Of a DNA stretch of 8,096 bases, positions 5,496-8,096 are shown one piece after another. The DNA comes from Paenibacillus sp. UBA6285. GTDB taxonomy: Bacteria > Bacillota > Bacilli > Paenibacillales > Paenibacillaceae. Numbering within the stretch: the stretch's first letter is position 1; the number at the start of each line of letters is the position of its first letter. The position numbers and the translations under genes were made by a program. The notes beneath the pieces were generated by a model. The model was given only the letters and a program-made list of their open reading frames with translations. It searched no databases and had not been told where the DNA came from. The stretch spans positions 4,740 to 12,835 of the forward strand of contig DJUJ01000187.1 of assembly GCA_002438345.1 (NCBI GenBank), in the 5' to 3' direction.

Positions 5496-6245
5496 TTATT
5501 TTCTAATCATCGCTTGAAACACAAACTTGGGTAGTACGGACTGTCTTCGCCACCGCGACTTTTGTCCTTTGGCAACTGGGGCGAATAATAGTCGATGCAG
5601 CCACTCCAAGTTGAGCTTTTTCCATATCGGAGGTGCTGGCTTCACTTTCCCCGCTATGACATCCAAACTTCCGCCCACGCCAAAAACAACCTTAACCTGC
5701 GTAAGCTCCACTTTGTGCTTGTAAACCCATTTATCAGAGTACGGCGCACCCATAGCAACAATCAGGAAATCCGGCTGTGCGCGCTGAATCTCTGCCACAA
5801 TAGAAGGCTCCTCCTCTTTGGTAAGAAATCCATTATGTCTTCCCGCAATCTTCACATTCGGATAGGAGTGAGTGATCGCTTCGACCGCTTGGCAGCTTGT
5901 AAGCTCATCCGTGCCTAAGAAATAAAAACTCCATCCCAGCTTATTCCCTTGTGCGAGCAGCTCAAGAAGTAGCTCATACCCCGTAACTCTTTCAGCAATA
6001 GGGTCGCCTTTTCTTCTCGAAGCCATCACAATGCCGATCCCGTCAGGGGTGATCAAATCTGCCTCATGAAGTATGGTTCGAAGCAACTCGTCCGATTGAC
6101 TTGTTATCGTAATTTCCGGGTTTGCCGTTATCAAATGAAATAGCTTGGATTCCCCAGATTGAATATGTTCTGTTAGATGAAGTGTCGTCTCGTGTAATGT
6201 TAGTTTTGAAAAAGGAACTCCTAATATAGAGACTGTCCCAATCAT
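5496..6245 (-). CDS. WecB/TagA/CpsF family glycosyltransferase (N-acetylmannosaminyltransferase-like)
   Basis: This is a GT26-family enzyme of 249 residues. TagA members transfer ManNAc from UDP-ManNAc to undecaprenyl-PP-GlcNAc at the inner membrane face, making the wall teichoic acid linkage unit; WecG and CpsF members serve other polysaccharides. Family features are TANPEI (40-45), ADLITPDGIGIV (62-73) with the catalytic-type Asp68, Arg86, FFLG-like FYFLGTD (107-113), GxxNGF (135-140), GAP (166-168), FGVGGSLDVIAGK, and the C-terminal LEWLHRLL with a basic tail (KGQKSRWRRQ) that fits membrane docking. Thr40, Asn42, Asp68 and Arg86 correspond to the T. italicus TagA residues T37, N39, D65 and R83, as I recall the numbering. 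The usual Gln of the GxPxQE motif is Ser170 here (GAPYSDKW). The start ATG 6245 follows an ideal AGGAGGTGA; a longer frame to 6296 lacks one. No other teichoic acid or capsule genes are in view, so the acceptor is unknown. Confidence 0.88.
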   Translation of the reverse strand: MIGTVSILGVPFSKLTLHETTLHLTEHIQSGESKLFHLITANPEITITSQSDELLRTILHEADLITPDGIGIVMASRRKGDPIAERVTGYELLLELLAQGNKLGWSFYFLGTDELTSCQAVEAITHSYPNVKIAGRHNGFLTKEEEPSIVAEIQRAQPDFLIVAMGAPYSDKWVYKHKVELTQVKVVFGVGGSLDVIAGKVKPAPPIWKKLNLEWLHRLLFAPVAKGQKSRWRRQSVLPKFVFQAMIRK

Positions 6246-6323
6246 ATAGTCACCTCCTACTAAAAAGTTCATTCCAGTATACCTTACCCTAATCAATAAG
6301 GATAGTCGGTGTCATTACAGTTA

Positions 6324-7205
6324 TCACTCATTCAAAAACTTCCACCACTCGATTAACCAAAGCTCGTCTATCCCTCGCGCACGAGATTCATCCACAAGGA
6401 TCTTCCGAAATCGTTTTTCCATTTTAACAAAGTTATTGTCCTCCTGGTACATAGGAGCAAAGGACTCATCATCTCTAAGATAACTCCAAAAATCGCCTGC
6501 ACACTCCAGAATTTTTCTGCCAACGGTCGTTTGCTGCGCTACGGGAACAAGCCATTTGTCATAGGGATACGGATAACCTTCAATAGTGATTGCACAGCGT
6601 AAAGCTTCCTTATAAAGAGAAACCGCTAAGAACAGGACGGGAAAGGCGTCGCCACGAACTACAGGATTATCTAGACTTCTCGCATAGCTTCTTAGCTGTA
6701 TGTATGAATTTTTACGAAATCTCATTAGTACTTCAGGTTGGAGTGGAACATAGGAATGAAAAAGTGACTTCAGATCCAACTCGTCGTAGTAAATATAGGA
6801 CACTGATGCATTCCAAAGCCATTCCATATTCCCGCTTATTAACGCTTCTTTGATCTCAGATATTTTATGAAGTGTATAATGTCCCGTCTTCCCACTCGGA
6901 AGTCTTAAATCCATAAAAAAACTACTTTGCTCCGGAATCAGCCCCGCTTCCTCGAACCGATGATTAATGCTGTTGTAAGATTCATCTTCACAAACAATGA
7001 TTACATCCACATCCGACTGCCCATCCACTATTCCGAGTGCGGTTGATCCATCAAGGATAATGCTTACCCGTTGACGATCCTCTTGCAATAAAGGGTGATT
7101 TAGAATCTCTTGCGTAATGTATCGCCCAATCTCCTCTAGTAATTCGCTATGAAGCTGCAACTTGTCAGGCGTTAGTAAAATATCTGATAACACTGATTTC
7201 ATCAT
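6324..7205 (-). CDS. Nucleotidyltransferase domain-containing protein
   Basis: This protein of 293 residues belongs to the polymerase beta-like nucleotidyltransferase superfamily. The core motif is DGSTALGIVDGQSDVDVII (52-70): Gly53-Ser54 followed by the metal-binding pair Asp65 and Asp67. Asp99 (FFMDLRL) is a good candidate for the third carboxylate. After about residue 110 the chain is largely helical, as in aminoglycoside nucleotidyltransferases and related standalone enzymes. The substrate cannot be told from sequence; antibiotic modification is possible but unsupported. The GGAGG at 7211-7215 gives 5-nt spacing to ATG 7205 and 8-nt spacing to ATG 7202, so the protein may start one codon later; a TTG at 7217 falls inside the ribosome binding region. 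It is 78 bp upstream of the glycosyltransferase gene with no terminator between, so co-transcription is plausible. There is no partner antitoxin or HEPN gene next to it. Confidence 0.8.
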   Translation of the reverse strand: MMKSVLSDILLTPDKLQLHSELLEEIGRYITQEILNHPLLQEDRQRVSIILDGSTALGIVDGQSDVDVIIVCEDESYNSINHRFEEAGLIPEQSSFFMDLRLPSGKTGHYTLHKISEIKEALISGNMEWLWNASVSYIYYDELDLKSLFHSYVPLQPEVLMRFRKNSYIQLRSYARSLDNPVVRGDAFPVLFLAVSLYKEALRCAITIEGYPYPYDKWLVPVAQQTTVGRKILECAGDFWSYLRDDESFAPMYQEDNNFVKMEKRFRKILVDESRARGIDELWLIEWWKFLNE

Positions 7206-7251
7206 CTTACCCTCCAACCTCCAATCAATCTCAATTCCCCTAAAAAATATC

Positions 7252-7263
7252 GTTTACATAAAC
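7252..7263. promoter_or_regulatory. 12-bp palindrome in the nucleotidyltransferase leader
   Basis: GTTTA-CA-TAAAC is a near-perfect inverted repeat located about 20-30 nt downstream of the predicted nucleotidyltransferase transcription start. Its size and position fit a repressor operator. I do not recognise the site, and 12 bp in AT-rich DNA can occur by chance. Confidence 0.25.
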
Positions 7264-7288
7264 CCCAAAATGTGGATGAGGGAATATT

Positions 7289-7317
7289 ATTCTACACCTC
7301 GGAGATACATCTTGCAA
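7289..7317 (-). promoter_or_regulatory. Putative sigma-A promoter of the nucleotidyltransferase gene
   Basis: On the minus strand, TTGCAA (7317-7312) as -35 and TAGAAT (7294-7289) as -10 are separated by 17 bp. The -35 matches the consensus at four of six positions and the -10 at five of six. Transcription would start near 7282, leaving a leader of about 77 nt. It would serve the nucleotidyltransferase and possibly the downstream glycosyltransferase. Confidence 0.45.
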
Positions 7318-7391
7318 CGATAAATGAAGTACCCTTTTGCCTAAGCCTAAATATAATGAAGCATCTAGTCATTTGAAATGGGGGTTATATC

Positions 7392-8096
7392 ATGGCGTTA
7401 CCCACCATCATAACCACAGTTCCCACATCCGTACCCGTCGGAGATATTAAGGTAAATCCCATAACCAATCGGGTATACTTCGTAAATCCTAATACTACAG
7501 CCGGAACTGTTGGTGTATTGAGCACCCTAACCAATCGGATCATTGCAACCATACAGGTAGGTAGATTTCCGCTCAAGCTTGCAATCAACCCAAAAACAAA
7601 CCGTGTGTATGTCACAAACTTCCGCGATGGGACGGTATCTGTAATTAGCGGACGGACAAACCGTGTAATCAAGACCCTTCAAGTGGGCAGCAACCCTGAT
7701 AGTGTTAACGTTAATGTTCGAACGAACCTGATTTATGTGTCGAGTGCCTCTGGCATCGTAACCGTCATCGATGGCAGATCGAACTGCATTCGGACTACTA
7801 TCCAGATCGGTGGCCGCCCTTCCGCTATCGCCATTAATAAACGTACCAATCGCATTTATGTAACGAATACGATAAACAATTCCGTATCTGTAATCAACGG
7901 TAGTACACAAACTGTAATAGCAACCATCAAGGTTGGCAACAACCCAGTAATCACACCTGTGCTAAATCCGATTACGAACCGTATTTATGTAGCCAATAAT
8001 TTAAGCCGCTTTCTTTCCGTGATCAATGGCCGCACCAACAAGCTCCTCAAGAATGTGCAGCTTGGACGGCTACAAAGCGAGGTCATCCTTAATCCT
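7392..8096 (+). CDS. YVTN-family beta-propeller repeat protein (3' end beyond window)
   Basis: The open frame runs from ATG 7392 through the window end without a stop, giving 235 residues of an incomplete protein. It consists of consecutive repeats of 41-44 residues. Each repeat contains an N-P/V-x-T-N-R-I/V-Y-V-T-N core, then SVI-x-G-x-T-N, then (A/K)T-(I/L)-x-V-G-x-x-P. The N(P) of successive repeats falls at residues 22, 66, 108, 149, 192 and 234, so five repeats are complete and a sixth has begun. The family (YncE/surface-layer YVTN type) folds as a beta-propeller whose blades are single repeats; roles vary from binding to structural. There is no signal peptide: the N-terminus is MALPTIITTVPTSVPVGDIKV, close to the first repeat. 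Composition is rich in Asn, Thr, Val and Ile, with a single Cys (132). The ribosome binding site is poor (GGGGG at 7380-7384). Confidence 0.88.
   Translation, partial: MALPTIITTVPTSVPVGDIKVNPITNRVYFVNPNTTAGTVGVLSTLTNRIIATIQVGRFPLKLAINPKTNRVYVTNFRDGTVSVISGRTNRVIKTLQVGSNPDSVNVNVRTNLIYVSSASGIVTVIDGRSNCIRTTIQIGGRPSAIAINKRTNRIYVTNTINNSVSVINGSTQTVIATIKVGNNPVITPVLNPITNRIYVANNLSRFLSVINGRTNKLLKNVQLGRLQSEVILNP

Noticed and set aside
6276..6281. TATACT (minus strand) as a separate promoter for the glycosyltransferase gene
   Set aside because: The -10 is good and well placed before the AGGAGGTGA, but no -35 better than three of six is found at 16-18 bp. It is left as a possibility rather than a feature.
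7352..7357. Perfect TATAAT upstream of the YVTN gene as a sigma-A promoter
   Set aside because: The -35 region (around 7328-7334) shows no consensus, there is no extended TGn, and TTGCCT at 7337 is too close. A promoter for another sigma factor is possible but not supported.
7527..7910. 127-residue open frame on the minus strand
   Set aside because: It is antisense to the YVTN repeat gene. The repetitive codon pattern of the repeats keeps the opposite frame open; its periodic sequence mirrors the propeller repeats.

Overview
The window looks like chromosomal DNA of a low-to-mid GC Gram-positive bacterium, most likely Paenibacillus or a close Bacillales relative. The reasons are strong AGGAGG-type ribosome binding sites, two lipoproteins with Gram-positive style lipoboxes, a THI-box (TPP riboswitch) of transcription-attenuation type, GTG starts and compact stem-plus-U-tract terminators. 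The genus is inferred, not proven.

Layout. Positions 1-90 hold an intergenic two-hairpin repeat that occurs again at 5370-5460. Positions 116-285 hold a TPP riboswitch followed by a terminator. Behind it lies a plus-strand operon (383-3516): thiY (substrate-binding lipoprotein), a possible 35-36 codon small ORF, a thiamine-binding MTH1187-family protein, thiX (permease) and thiZ (ATPase). These form an ABC importer for a thiamine pyrimidine precursor, shut off when TPP is plentiful. A bidirectional terminator (3566-3606) separates the operon from the next gene, which converges on it.

On the minus strand, 3641-5191 encodes an exported FAD lipoprotein of the soluble fumarate reductase/flavocytochrome c family. 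It has a complete fumarate-type active site but no heme domain and no FMN_bind domain. Its 5' region (5192-5370) carries a good promoter, an Fnr/Crp-like TGTGA-N6-TCACA palindrome and tandem 12-bp repeats. The second repeat copy and a strong terminator follow (5370-5494).

Next on the minus strand come a WecB/TagA/CpsF-family glycosyltransferase (5496-6245) and, upstream of it, a nucleotidyltransferase-domain protein (6324-7205). They are 78 bp apart with no terminator between them and may be co-transcribed from a promoter at 7289-7317. From 7392 to the window end, on the plus strand, an incomplete gene encodes a YVTN-type beta-propeller protein without a signal peptide.

Most of the window consists of known families. 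The points most worth a second look are the mimicry-based antiterminator of the riboswitch, the small ORF in the thi operon, the lone fumarate-reductase lipoprotein with its possible Fnr control and flavinylation-like motif, and the dispersed two-hairpin repeat.
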